Shown: one piece after another, positions 8,717-16,089 of the stretch | How the letters are laid out: each line of letters starts with the position of its first letter | Position numbering within the stretch: the first letter of the stretch is position 1 | Assembly (NCBI RefSeq): GCF_900070355.1 | Contig: NZ_LN849456.1 | Location: 1,240,001-1,304,000, forward strand | Source: Devriesea agamarum | GTDB lineage: Bacteria > Actinomycetota > Actinomycetes > Actinomycetales > Dermabacteraceae | Direction: 5' to 3' | DNA length: 64,000 bases | Position numbers and translations under genes: made by a program | Notes under the pieces: generated by a model | What the model was told of the DNA's origin: nothing | The model's database searches: none | Seen by the model: the letters and a program-made list of their open reading frames with translations, nothing else

Positions 8717-9700
8717 TCAGGCAGCGAGTGCGCGGTCCACGGCATCGAGGATGCGGTCGAGATCGGGCAGGTAGGACTCTTCCATTCTCGCCGGAGGATA
8801 GGGAAGGTGGAAAGCACCTACCCGAAGAACCGGCGATTCGAGGTAGTAGAAGCAGCGCTCGCTAACCCTGGCAGCGATTTCTCCGCCGAGGCCACCGAAG
8901 ACCGGTGCCTCATGAGCGATCACCAACCTGCCGGTGCGGCGAACACTCGCGCACACTGTGTCGATATCTAGGGGGCTCAAACTGCGGGCATCGATCACTT
9001 CAATGTCAATGCCGTCGCCGGCGGCAGCATCAGCTGCTTGCAGAGCGGTGTGCACCATGGGCCCCCAGGCCAGCAGTGTCACATCTGTTCCGGGACGGAC
9101 AACCCGCGCAGAGTACGGGGATTCCGCCGGACGGGTTTCAGTATCGACATCGCCCTTGAGCCAGTAGCGGCGTTTGGGTTCAAACAGGATCACCGGGTCG
9201 TCGGACTCAATAGCCTGCCGGATCATCCAATATCCGTCTTGGGCCGAGGCGGGTGCCAGAATCCGCAGACCCGCCGTGTGCGCAAAGAGCGCTTCGGGAC
9301 TCTCGGAATGGTGCTCCACCGCACCGATGCCACCACCGGAGGGAATGCGGATAACCAGAGGCATCCGCACTTTGCCCTGCATCCGGTTATGCATTTTGGC
9401 GACCTGGGTGGTGATCTGGTTGAAAGCAGGGAAAACGAACCCGTCGAACTGAATCTCCAGCACGGGCCGGTACCCGCGGAAGGCCAGCCCCACGGCCGTG
9501 CCGACAATGGAAGCTTCGGCGAGTGGCGTATCAACCACTCGTTCAGAACCGAACTCGGCATGCAGTCCGTCGGTAATGCGGAAGACACCGCCGAGAGGGC
9601 CGATATCTTCGCCCATCAACAGGACTTTGTCGTCGGCGCGCATGGCGTCTCGCAGGCCAAGGTTAATGGCTTTGGCCATGGGCAGGGTCATGGTGCTCAT
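8717..9700 (-). CDS. bkdB: 2-oxoacid dehydrogenase E1 component, beta subunit
   Basis: 327-aa transketolase-like beta subunit, normal length. Seen: MGEDIGPLGGVFRIT near residue 29, GLAFRGYRPVLEIQF, and HHSESPEALFAHTAGL, conserved segments of BCKDH/PDH E1beta; the C-terminal transketolase domain holds VIDARSLSPLDIDTV and RLVIAHEAPVFGG. Together with the alpha subunit it performs thiamine-diphosphate-dependent decarboxylation of the 2-oxoacid. Its ATG overlaps the E1alpha stop by 4 bp (9697-9700), so translation is coupled; E2 follows after 60 bp. Confidence 0.93.
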   Translation of the reverse strand: MSTMTLPMAKAINLGLRDAMRADDKVLLMGEDIGPLGGVFRITDGLHAEFGSERVVDTPLAEASIVGTAVGLAFRGYRPVLEIQFDGFVFPAFNQITTQVAKMHNRMQGKVRMPLVIRIPSGGGIGAVEHHSESPEALFAHTAGLRILAPASAQDGYWMIRQAIESDDPVILFEPKRRYWLKGDVDTETRPAESPYSARVVRPGTDVTLLAWGPMVHTALQAADAAAGDGIDIEVIDARSLSPLDIDTVCASVRRTGRLVIAHEAPVFGGLGGEIAARVSERCFYYLESPVLRVGAFHLPYPPARMEESYLPDLDRILDAVDRALAA

Positions 9701-10860
9701 CGGTTCCCCTCCGCGGTCGCCGGGTCAGATTCGTCCTCGAAGAAGGCGAGGTAGGCGCGGTATGCCTCGCGTTCCTCAGCAACCAGCGGGTGCGGTTCGG
9801 CGTAGGCGTAATCGAACATGCTCATCGGGTCGGGATCGGGCATCGCATGGATATGCGCGTGCAGGCGCATGGCGAGGTCATGGGCATCGGAATCGGTCTG
9901 CTGGATAAACGCATCGTCAATTTCGCCCAGGCCTTTGAGGTGTTTACGCAGCCTGAGAATCGGGTCAAGGCCCTCCCACTGCTGTTCCTCTTCGCGGGAA
10001 CGATACCGGGTCGGATCATCGCTGGTGGTGTGCGCTGCCATCCGGTAGGTCAGCGCCTCGATGAATGCAGGGCCGCCACCGGATCGCGCTCGATCCAGTG
10101 CGTAGCGCGTGGTGGCCAGGGCCACGAGCACGTCGTTGCCGTCAATTCTGACGCTGGGAATTCCCCAGCCTCGTGACCGCTGCGCGAGCGGAACCCGGGT
10201 TTGGGTGCTAGTGGGCACGGAGATGGCCCAGTGGTTGTTCTGGCAGCCGAACACGATAGGAGCCTGGAAGGAGGCAGCCCAGGTGAAGGCTTCGGAGACT
10301 TCGCCCTCGCTGGATGCCCCGTCGCCGAAGAACGCGAGCACTGCCGTGTCCCGGTCAGGATCGCCCGTACCGACCAGGCCATCGCGTTGGAGTCCCATCG
10401 CGTAGCCGACGGCCTGGGGCGCTTGGGAGCCGAGCACGATCATGTACGGGTGGGTGTTGATCTCTGCGGGGTCCCATCCGCAGTGGGATACACCGCGGTA
10501 CAGCTCCAGCAGGGTCATGGGTTCGATGCCGCGCGCCCATGCCACCCCGTGTTCACGGTAGGTGGGGACAAGGTAGTCGTGCGGGCGGGCACCGTGCCCC
10601 ATGCCGATCTGGGCGCCTTCTTGTCCGAGCGCACTGGCCCACAGACCGAGTTGGCCCTGTCGCTGCAAGGAGGTCGCCTGGAGATCTGCGGCGCGGATCA
10701 TCACCATGTCGCGGTAAAAACCGCGCAACGTGTCTGGGGTGACATCTGCGATCAACGGATCGAGATCAGGATGGGGGGTTCTGGTGCCGTCCGGTGCGAG
10801 GAGTTGGATCATGGGCTCGTTGCCCGGATCGGCAGGGATCGACGTTTGGAACACACTCAC
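9697..10860 (-). CDS. bkdA: 2-oxoacid dehydrogenase E1 component, alpha subunit
   Basis: 387-aa thiamine-diphosphate-binding subunit. Seen: the ThDP/Mg motif from GDGASSEGEVSEAF to QNNHWAIS (about 182-218), and RMAAHTTSDDPTRYRS, which matches the BCKDH-type HSTSDDxxxYR loop and favours branched-chain over pyruvate substrates. The first possible start is GTG at 10860; an internal ATG at 10812 would remove 16 residues and is an alternative. An 18-bp perfect palindrome ends 13 bp upstream of the GTG. The operon order E1alpha-E1beta-E2 is the standard bkd order, feeding branched-chain acyl-CoA into catabolism or branched fatty-acid synthesis. Confidence 0.92.
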   Translation of the reverse strand: MSVFQTSIPADPGNEPMIQLLAPDGTRTPHPDLDPLIADVTPDTLRGFYRDMVMIRAADLQATSLQRQGQLGLWASALGQEGAQIGMGHGARPHDYLVPTYREHGVAWARGIEPMTLLELYRGVSHCGWDPAEINTHPYMIVLGSQAPQAVGYAMGLQRDGLVGTGDPDRDTAVLAFFGDGASSEGEVSEAFTWAASFQAPIVFGCQNNHWAISVPTSTQTRVPLAQRSRGWGIPSVRIDGNDVLVALATTRYALDRARSGGGPAFIEALTYRMAAHTTSDDPTRYRSREEEQQWEGLDPILRLRKHLKGLGEIDDAFIQQTDSDAHDLAMRLHAHIHAMPDPDPMSMFDYAYAEPHPLVAEEREAYRAYLAFFEDESDPATAEGNR

Positions 10861-10872
10861 GACGGTAGCGTA

Positions 10873-10890
10873 ACCTACGCAAGCGTAGGT
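10873..10890. promoter_or_regulatory. Perfect palindromic operator candidate upstream of the bkd operon
   Basis: ACCTACGCAAGCGTAGGT is an 8-2-8 perfect inverted repeat located 13 bp before the E1alpha GTG start. Its size, symmetry and place fit a dimeric repressor site (TetR-like, for example) that would block transcription of bkd. No regulator gene is adjacent, so the binding protein is unknown. Confidence 0.65.
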
Positions 10891-11078
10891 CTAGGTGAAG
10901 ATGGTCCCGACATGGACGTGACCAGCAGCAAGACTGCGCCAATAGCGCGCCGACGCCACGCCGGGACCACTGCAACACCCCGCAGACAACCTCCTGAAGC
11001 CGCACCAAGACCAGCTGGTGAGCTCACCGAAATAACCCGCAAGGGCCGATGCTCACCACCTCGCCTGAAAACAGTTCA

Positions 11079-12239
11079 TCACCGTGAGGTTTTCAGCCAG
11101 AGCCCGCACGCCTCGATGATCCGATCATTCGCCTCGGGCTCAGCCACGGTGATACGCACACCGTCGGTCCCATAGGCGCGCACCACAAGGCCCTGTTCGT
11201 CGGCAAACGCCGCAAACTCGGCGCTGCTGTGGGCTAACGGCAGGTAGATGAAGTTCCCCTGTGACCGCGGAATGTTCCAGCCCTGGGCCCGCAGTTCGTC
11301 TTCGATTCGCTGGCGTTCCTCCCGCAGGGTGGCCGCCCGTTCTTCCAGCAGGTATTCGCTGTCCTCGTCCAGGCACGCCAACGCTCCCGCCTGGGCGAGC
11401 GCGTTCGCACCAAACGGCAGGGTCACCTTCGCCAGCGCGGTCGCCAACTGGGGATGCGCAATTGCGTACCCAATGCGCAGTCCCGCAATGCCGTGCGCCT
11501 TGGAGAAGGTGCGCAGCAGCACGACATTGCTGTGGCGATGAAAAATATCGAGTGCGTCTAGGCGCTGCTCAGGATTCACAAATTCCCGGTAGGCCTCATC
11601 GATGGCCACCACGACGTGATCCGGAACCGCAGCCAGGAAATCTTCGATCTGGTGGGCGGTTAGAGCCAGACCGGTCGGGTTGTTCGGGGTGCACAGGATG
11701 ATCAGTTTTGTGCGCGAGGTGACGGCCGCGGCCATTGCCTCTAGATCATGGGAGAGGTCCTCGGTCAGCGGTACCTGCACGCTGTGGCCCCCATGGGTTC
11801 CGACAATGATCGGGTAAGCCTCAAAGGACCGCCACGCGTAGATGACCTCGTCACCTGGATCTACCAGTGCCCGCACCAAGTCTGCGCATGCGGCCACCGA
11901 CCCGGTGGAGACGACTACCTGAGATGGGTCAACCCCGACCCGCTGCGCCAAGACGGTGCGCAGTGGCAGCGCCGTCATATCCGGGTATCGATTCAACCCA
12001 TCGATACTGGCCAGCAGTGCTTCACGCACGGCGGGCAGCGGTGGGAAAGGCGATTCGTTAGAGGACAGTTTGAAGCGGACCTTCCCGTCATCCGCTGCTG
12101 GCTTACCGGGAACATAGCTCGGAAGAATATCCAGACACGAGCGGGTACGAATATGTTCCTCGACGGTGGGTTCTCTGCGAGATGGTTCCTGCTCAGCGAG
12201 GGCAGAAGAGACGGGGGACGATAATGATTGGGGCTCCAT
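11079..12239 (-). CDS. Histidinol-phosphate / aromatic aminotransferase (class I/II, PLP)
   Basis: 386-aa fold-type I aminotransferase. Seen: substrate-binding FKLSSNESPFPP (about 55-66), SNESP being typical of HisC-like enzymes; LCTPNNPTG with the cofactor-contacting Asn; AIDEAYREFV with PLP-ring Asp and Tyr; and LRTFSKAHGIAGLRIGYA with the Schiff-base Lys. Known: actinobacteria often carry both HisC and a closely related aromatic aminotransferase (Pat). No other his genes are nearby, so the Pat assignment is as likely as HisC. The N-terminal about 25 residues are variable. It is divergent from a small membrane protein gene and follows the bkd operon on the same strand after 218 bp without an obvious gene. 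Confidence 0.85.
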   Translation of the reverse strand: MEPQSLSSPVSSALAEQEPSRREPTVEEHIRTRSCLDILPSYVPGKPAADDGKVRFKLSSNESPFPPLPAVREALLASIDGLNRYPDMTALPLRTVLAQRVGVDPSQVVVSTGSVAACADLVRALVDPGDEVIYAWRSFEAYPIIVGTHGGHSVQVPLTEDLSHDLEAMAAAVTSRTKLIILCTPNNPTGLALTAHQIEDFLAAVPDHVVVAIDEAYREFVNPEQRLDALDIFHRHSNVVLLRTFSKAHGIAGLRIGYAIAHPQLATALAKVTLPFGANALAQAGALACLDEDSEYLLEERAATLREERQRIEDELRAQGWNIPRSQGNFIYLPLAHSSAEFAAFADEQGLVVRAYGTDGVRITVAEPEANDRIIEACGLWLKTSR

Positions 12240-12289
12240 ACATCCAGGGTAGTTGGCGCCGAGAGTGACCCGCTTGGAACAATGACGCC

Positions 12290-12682
12290 ATGAAATTCGT
12301 CGGCCGCATCATCATCAGCGCCATTGCATTGTTCCTCAGCTCGCTCATCCTGCCAGGCATGCACCTTGCCGCGGAGGGGTCGACCACCTCCCGCATCGTC
12401 ACCGTGGTGCTGGTGGCATTGGTGTTCGCCATTGTGAACACTGTCATCAAACCCGTTCTGAGCTTTTTGTCGTTGCCGCTGACCTGTCTCACGCTCGGCC
12501 TTTTCACCCTGGTGATTAACGCCATCATGCTGCTGCTGACCGCCTGGCTGAGCCAGCTGTTCGGTCTCGCCTTCCACATTGATTCCTTCTGGTGGGCGGT
12601 ACTCGCCGGCGTTTTGGTGGGTCTGCTGGTGTCGATTTTCGAGGGCTTGGTGGGTCTGCATGAATCCAGGGAAGGCCGCTAG
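12290..12682 (+). CDS. Small four-helix membrane protein (Phage_holin_4_2 / YvlD family)
   Basis: 130-aa integral membrane protein with four hydrophobic segments (about 5-25, 35-55, 60-85, 95-120). The sequence pattern, including IVNTVIKPVLSFLSLPLTCLT, matches the Phage_holin_4_2 (DUF360, YvlD-like) family of bacterial chromosomal proteins. Despite the name it is not part of a prophage here: flanking genes are metabolic. The function is not established. Its promoter must lie within the 50-bp gap to the divergent aminotransferase gene. Confidence 0.85.
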   Translation: MKFVGRIIISAIALFLSSLILPGMHLAAEGSTTSRIVTVVLVALVFAIVNTVIKPVLSFLSLPLTCLTLGLFTLVINAIMLLLTAWLSQLFGLAFHIDSFWWAVLAGVLVGLLVSIFEGLVGLHESREGR

Positions 12683-12723
12683 ATCTCAGCTCTCGACGCG
12701 CCAGGTCGGGGAGCGATGCAAGA

Positions 12724-14160
12724 ATGTTGAGCATGTCGACCTCTTTCGCCGATGTGTTCGCGCGCAGTGCCCCGCCTCTCGCTTTTACCCCTCTCGACGG
12801 TCGTTACCGCTCAGAGGTGGCCCCGCTGGTGGACCATCTCTCCGAGGCGGCGCTCAACCGGTGCCGCCTCATCGTCGAAGTGGAATGGATGATCCACCTG
12901 ACCGACCAGGGTGCTCTGCCAGGTATCCGCAAGCTCACCGATGACGAACGGGCGCTGCTGCGGACTATTCCCGAGGAGTTTGATGAGGAGGGAATCGCCG
13001 AACACGCCGCCATCGAAAAGGAGACCGTCCACGATGTCAAAGCCGTCGAGTACTACATCAAACGACGGCTAGCCGGAACCTCGCTGGATTCCCTTTCGGA
13101 AATGGTGCATATTTTCTGCACCTCAGAGGACGTTAATAACCTCAGTTATGCGCTGATGGTGCGTGCAGCGGTCACCCAGGTATGGCTGCCGATCCTCGAT
13201 GAGGTGACAGGTCGGCTCCGCGATCTTGCCCATCGCACCGCCCATGTTCCGATGCTCTCGCGCACTCATGGCCAGCCCGCCACCCCCACCACGCTGGGCA
13301 AAGAAATGGCTGTGTTCGCATACCGTCTGCAGCGCCAGCGCGACCGGGTGGCTTCCGATCAGTATCTGGGCAAGATCAACGGCGCCACCGGCACCTACGC
13401 AGCGCATTCCGTCGCCGTTCCGGACACCGACTGGCAGCACATTTCCCGTACCTTCGTCGAGCACCTGGGGTTGACCTGGAACCCGCTCACCACCCAGATC
13501 GAGTCCCACGACTGGCAGGCAGAAATCTATTCCGACATTGCCCGTGCAGGACGTATCTTGCACAACCTGGCAACCGATATCTGGACTTACATCTCGCTCG
13601 GCTATTTCCGTCAGCGCCTGTCGGCACAGGGTGGAACCGGATCCTCAACCATGCCGCACAAGGTCAATCCGATCCGGTTTGAGAACGCTGAAGCCAATTT
13701 GGAAATCTCTGCCGCGCTTTTCGATGTGTTATCCCAGACGTTGGTGACCTCTCGGTTGCAGCGGGATCTGACCGACTCCACCACCCAACGCAATATTGCG
13801 CCTGCGTTCGGGCACTCGGTGCTCGCAATGAAGAACCTGATCCGCGGTTTAGACGGGTTGGACGTGGATGCCGACGCCATGGCGCGTGATCTGGATGAGA
13901 ACTGGGAAGTGCTCGGCGAGGCTGTGCAGTCCACGATGCGTGCGCTCGATCTGCGCGGGGTTGAGGGAATGGATCAGCCGTACGAGCGACTGAAAGATTT
14001 GACCCGTGGGCAGCGCGTGAGCGGCGAGCGCATGCGCGAGTTCATCGAATCACTCGGTGTGCCTGAGCCCGAACGCAGTCGGCTGTTGGCGCTGACCCCG
14101 GCGACGTATACGGGCCTCGCACCGGATCTGGTGGCACATCTTCGTGCGGATGCCCAATGA
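12724..14160 (+). CDS. purB: Adenylosuccinate lyase
   Basis: Cleaves adenylosuccinate to AMP and fumarate and SAICAR to AICAR plus fumarate in purine synthesis. 478 aa, matching the longer, E. coli-like PurB subtype. Seen: N-terminal TPLDGRYRS, the catalytic-His segment SRTHGQPATPTTLGKE, and the fumarase/aspartase superfamily signature GSSTMPHKVNPIRFEN (about 303-318) with its flexible catalytic Ser loop. Two in-frame ATG codons (12724, 12733) lie after GGGGAG; the second has a slightly longer spacing and either may be used. The csoR-like gene overlaps the stop by 4 bp. Confidence 0.95.
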   Translation: MLSMSTSFADVFARSAPPLAFTPLDGRYRSEVAPLVDHLSEAALNRCRLIVEVEWMIHLTDQGALPGIRKLTDDERALLRTIPEEFDEEGIAEHAAIEKETVHDVKAVEYYIKRRLAGTSLDSLSEMVHIFCTSEDVNNLSYALMVRAAVTQVWLPILDEVTGRLRDLAHRTAHVPMLSRTHGQPATPTTLGKEMAVFAYRLQRQRDRVASDQYLGKINGATGTYAAHSVAVPDTDWQHISRTFVEHLGLTWNPLTTQIESHDWQAEIYSDIARAGRILHNLATDIWTYISLGYFRQRLSAQGGTGSSTMPHKVNPIRFENAEANLEISAALFDVLSQTLVTSRLQRDLTDSTTQRNIAPAFGHSVLAMKNLIRGLDGLDVDADAMARDLDENWEVLGEAVQSTMRALDLRGVEGMDQPYERLKDLTRGQRVSGERMREFIESLGVPEPERSRLLALTPATYTGLAPDLVAHLRADAQ

Positions 14161-14597
14161 CCGGGCGAACCTCCCCCTGCTGCGGGAACTCAGATGGCCT
14201 ACCGGATCCCGGCGCCGATGGGGCTAGCGGCTCGAAAGGCTCCGGGGCATGCTCTGCCGAGGCCGGTACCTCCGAAGCCGGCTCCAGCACAGATCAAGCC
14301 GCCTGCCACACCATCTCGCCCGGTTACCGCCCGGCGAAAGTCGCCTATCTGCGGCGTCTGCGGCTGATCGAAGGCCAGGTGCGCGGATTGCAGCGGATGA
14401 TCGACGAAGATGTGTACTGCATTGATGTTCTCACGCAGGTCAGCGCGGTGGTCAAAGCGCTGCAGTCCATCTCGGTTGCCCTTGTCGATGACCATATTCA
14501 CCACTGTGTGCACGCAGCGGCTGCCTCTGGCGACGAAGCCGCGATTGAAGAAAAACTGGACGAGGTCTTAGTTGCCGTCAAACGTCTTTTGAAGTAA
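14157..14597 (+). CDS. csoR: CsoR-type copper-sensing repressor with a long N-terminal extension
   Basis: All-alpha DNA-binding repressor of the CsoR/RcnR/FrmR family. The core is residues 58-146 and shows the Cu(I) ligand set Cys88 (VYCID), His113 and Cys117 (DHIHHC), with second-shell Tyr87, as in copper-responsive CsoR; RcnR and FrmR differ in these positions. An extra N-terminal 55-60 residues, Gly/Ser-rich with CCG at 8-10, are absent in usual 85-120-aa CsoR proteins. ATG overlaps purB by 4 bp. No copper ATPase or chaperone gene is adjacent; the nearest copper-related gene is the CopD-CtaG protein about 8 kb away. A shorter product from an internal start is possible but none is well supported. 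Confidence 0.85.
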   Translation: MTGRTSPCCGNSDGLPDPGADGASGSKGSGACSAEAGTSEAGSSTDQAACHTISPGYRPAKVAYLRRLRLIEGQVRGLQRMIDEDVYCIDVLTQVSAVVKALQSISVALVDDHIHHCVHAAAASGDEAAIEEKLDEVLVAVKRLLK

Positions 14598-14611
14598 AAA
14601 CCCGCATTTTA

Positions 14612-14654
14612 AACTAAAGACTTTTGAACTAAAGCCTTTGAGTCAAAGCCTTTG
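14612..14654. repeat. 14-bp tandem repeat, three units
   Basis: AACTAAAGACTTTTG (14612-14626), AACTAAAGCCTTTG (14627-14640) and AGTCAAAGCCTTTG (14641-14654) lie in tandem between csoR and the FMN reductase gene. AAAGxCTTT inside each unit is a short palindrome, so the array also folds. It is AT-rich compared with its surroundings. It could be an operator array or a slipped-strand expansion. Confidence 0.7.
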
Positions 14655-14680
14655 AACCAGAACTGCACGGAAGGTTATGT

Positions 14681-15268
14681 ATGAAAATCGGTATTGTGCT
14701 CGGGTCAATTCGGGAGAACCGTGCCGGTGAAGCTGTCGCACACTGGGTATATGACGATGTCTCAGCCACCTGCGCATCGATGTCGCGGGCCACGGGTGAA
14801 CACCTCGCGGTTGAACTCATTGATATTGCCGCTTTTCGCATTCCACTACTGACCACCCCCATCCATCCGGCCAAGTCCCAGCGCACCTACGATTCGGAAG
14901 GTGTGACGGCATTTTCTCGGGCCGTTGACTCCTGCGACGCCTACATATTCGTTACCGCTGAGCACAACCATTCAGTGCCCGGAGCGATGAAAAATGCCGT
15001 CGATTCACTGATGCCGGAGTGGTGGGGCAAGGCAGTTGCGTTTGTGTCCTACGGCGGTAACGGCGGCATCCGGGCTGTTGAGCATTGGCGGCAGATCCTC
15101 GGAAACTTCAACATGTATGACGTTCGCCAGAGCGTGAGCCTATCGCTGACGCGAGATCTTCCGGCACCCGGTGAGGAATTTAAGCCTTCTGATCGTCGCA
15201 AAGATGAGTTGGCGATGATGCTGTCACAGCTACTCACGGCTGCCAAGGTGGCCACGGACCGACTGTGA
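14681..15268 (+). CDS. NADPH-dependent FMN reductase family protein
   Basis: 195-aa flavodoxin-like oxidoreductase. Seen: N-terminal IGIVLGSIRENRAGE (phosphate-binding loop for FMN), VTAEHNHSVPGAMKNAVD near 85-102 (family form ITPEYNxSxPGxLKNAID), and FVSYGGNGGIRAVEH near 118-132. Known for the family: reduction of quinones, chromate, azo dyes or FMN using NAD(P)H. The substrate is unknown. GGAAGG lies a few bases before the ATG. It overlaps the glycosylase gene by 4 bp (GTGA), suggesting a two-gene operon. Confidence 0.88.
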   Translation: MKIGIVLGSIRENRAGEAVAHWVYDDVSATCASMSRATGEHLAVELIDIAAFRIPLLTTPIHPAKSQRTYDSEGVTAFSRAVDSCDAYIFVTAEHNHSVPGAMKNAVDSLMPEWWGKAVAFVSYGGNGGIRAVEHWRQILGNFNMYDVRQSVSLSLTRDLPAPGEEFKPSDRRKDELAMMLSQLLTAAKVATDRL

Positions 15269-15942
15269 ATCTCTGCGGACGCGATTTTTTCGTCGGTCGC
15301 GCCCGGGATCTCGCCCCACGACTGCTCGGATGCGTGCTGGTGGGGCGAGGAGTATCCCTTCGGATCACTGAGGTGGAAGCGTACGAGGGCGATATCGATC
15401 CCGGGTCCCACGCCTATCGCGGACGCACTGCCCGCAATGCCACCATGTTTCGAGAGGGCGGGCACCTCTACGTCTACCGCCATCTTGGAATCCACCACTG
15501 CATGAATATCGTCTCCGGAACCGCGGGCACGGCCACCGGCTGCTTAGTGCGCGCCGGAGAAGTGGTCGCCGGTATTGATGTGGCCCGAGGGCGTCGATCT
15601 GCCGCCGGCCGCACCACCAAAGATACGGATCTTGCCCAAGGGCCGGGGCGCGCCACCGTCGCCATGGGGATCACCCTCCACGACGACGGGACGGATCTGT
15701 GCGCACCCGATTCACCGTTCCACCTATATGCACCACCCCACCCACATAGGCCATCCCACTTATCTGCACCCGATCATCAACCGCATGCCACGCGATCCGG
15801 CCTGATCGGAACCTCGGTGCGAATTGGCCTGCGCCCAGAGGCCAGCGACCCCGCGCACTATGCGTGGCGATACTTTCTGCTGGGCGATCCAACGATATCG
15901 GGCCCCGCTTCGCTGAATCGCTCCCCTTCATCGGTCATCTGA
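15265..15942 (+). CDS. DNA-3-methyladenine glycosylase (AAG/MPG family)
   Basis: 225-aa base-excision repair enzyme that removes alkylated purines. Seen: LVGRGVSLRITEVEAYEG with the catalytic Glu (TEVEAY), DPGSHAYRGRTARNATMF, and GHLYVYRHLGIHHCMNIV with the intercalating-Tyr region, all diagnostic for the AAG fold. GTG start overlaps the preceding TGA, which fixes the start. A His/Pro-rich loop (about residues 152-172) is an insertion. It is followed by 147 bp before ppdK. Confidence 0.92.
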   Translation: MNLCGRDFFVGRARDLAPRLLGCVLVGRGVSLRITEVEAYEGDIDPGSHAYRGRTARNATMFREGGHLYVYRHLGIHHCMNIVSGTAGTATGCLVRAGEVVAGIDVARGRRSAAGRTTKDTDLAQGPGRATVAMGITLHDDGTDLCAPDSPFHLYAPPHPHRPSHLSAPDHQPHATRSGLIGTSVRIGLRPEASDPAHYAWRYFLLGDPTISGPASLNRSPSSVI

Positions 15943-16040
15943 CATCTAAGCTCCTCCCCGAAATAGACCCAGTTCCCAGGCTGATCTGCATACACTCGCA
16001 GTGGGACCAACGGAGTATCCCTCCCGGTCCCGGGTCAGCC

Positions 16041-16056
16041 GCCTCGCATGCGAGGC
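16041..16056. promoter_or_regulatory. 16-bp perfect palindrome upstream of ppdK
   Basis: GCCTCGCATGCGAGGC is a perfect 16-bp palindrome ending 33 bp before the ppdK ATG. It overlaps the upstream in-frame ATG at 16048, which argues against that codon as the start. A dimeric regulator site is a reasonable guess; a GC-rich leader hairpin is the alternative. Confidence 0.5.
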
Positions 16057-16089
16057 ACTCCTCAACGGACAGGGACAGGACACTGCGCG

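Noticed and set aside
11065-11096. Inverted repeat CTGAAAAC/GTTTTCAG around the aminotransferase stop
   Set aside because: Arms are weak and AT-rich and the stop codon lies inside the 16-nt loop, so a terminator call is not well supported.
10201-11175. 324-codon plus-strand frame over the E1alpha gene
   Set aside because: Antisense to the thiamine-binding subunit and ends inside the aminotransferase gene; product has no recognisable family.
12290-12682. Holin-type gene considered as a prophage trace
   Set aside because: The Phage_holin_4_2 family is mostly chromosomal, and no lysin, capsid, integrase or att-like repeat is nearby.
16048-16089. Upstream ATG of ppdK
   Set aside because: It lies inside a perfect palindrome, lacks a ribosome site, and adds 14 residues not expected in the family.
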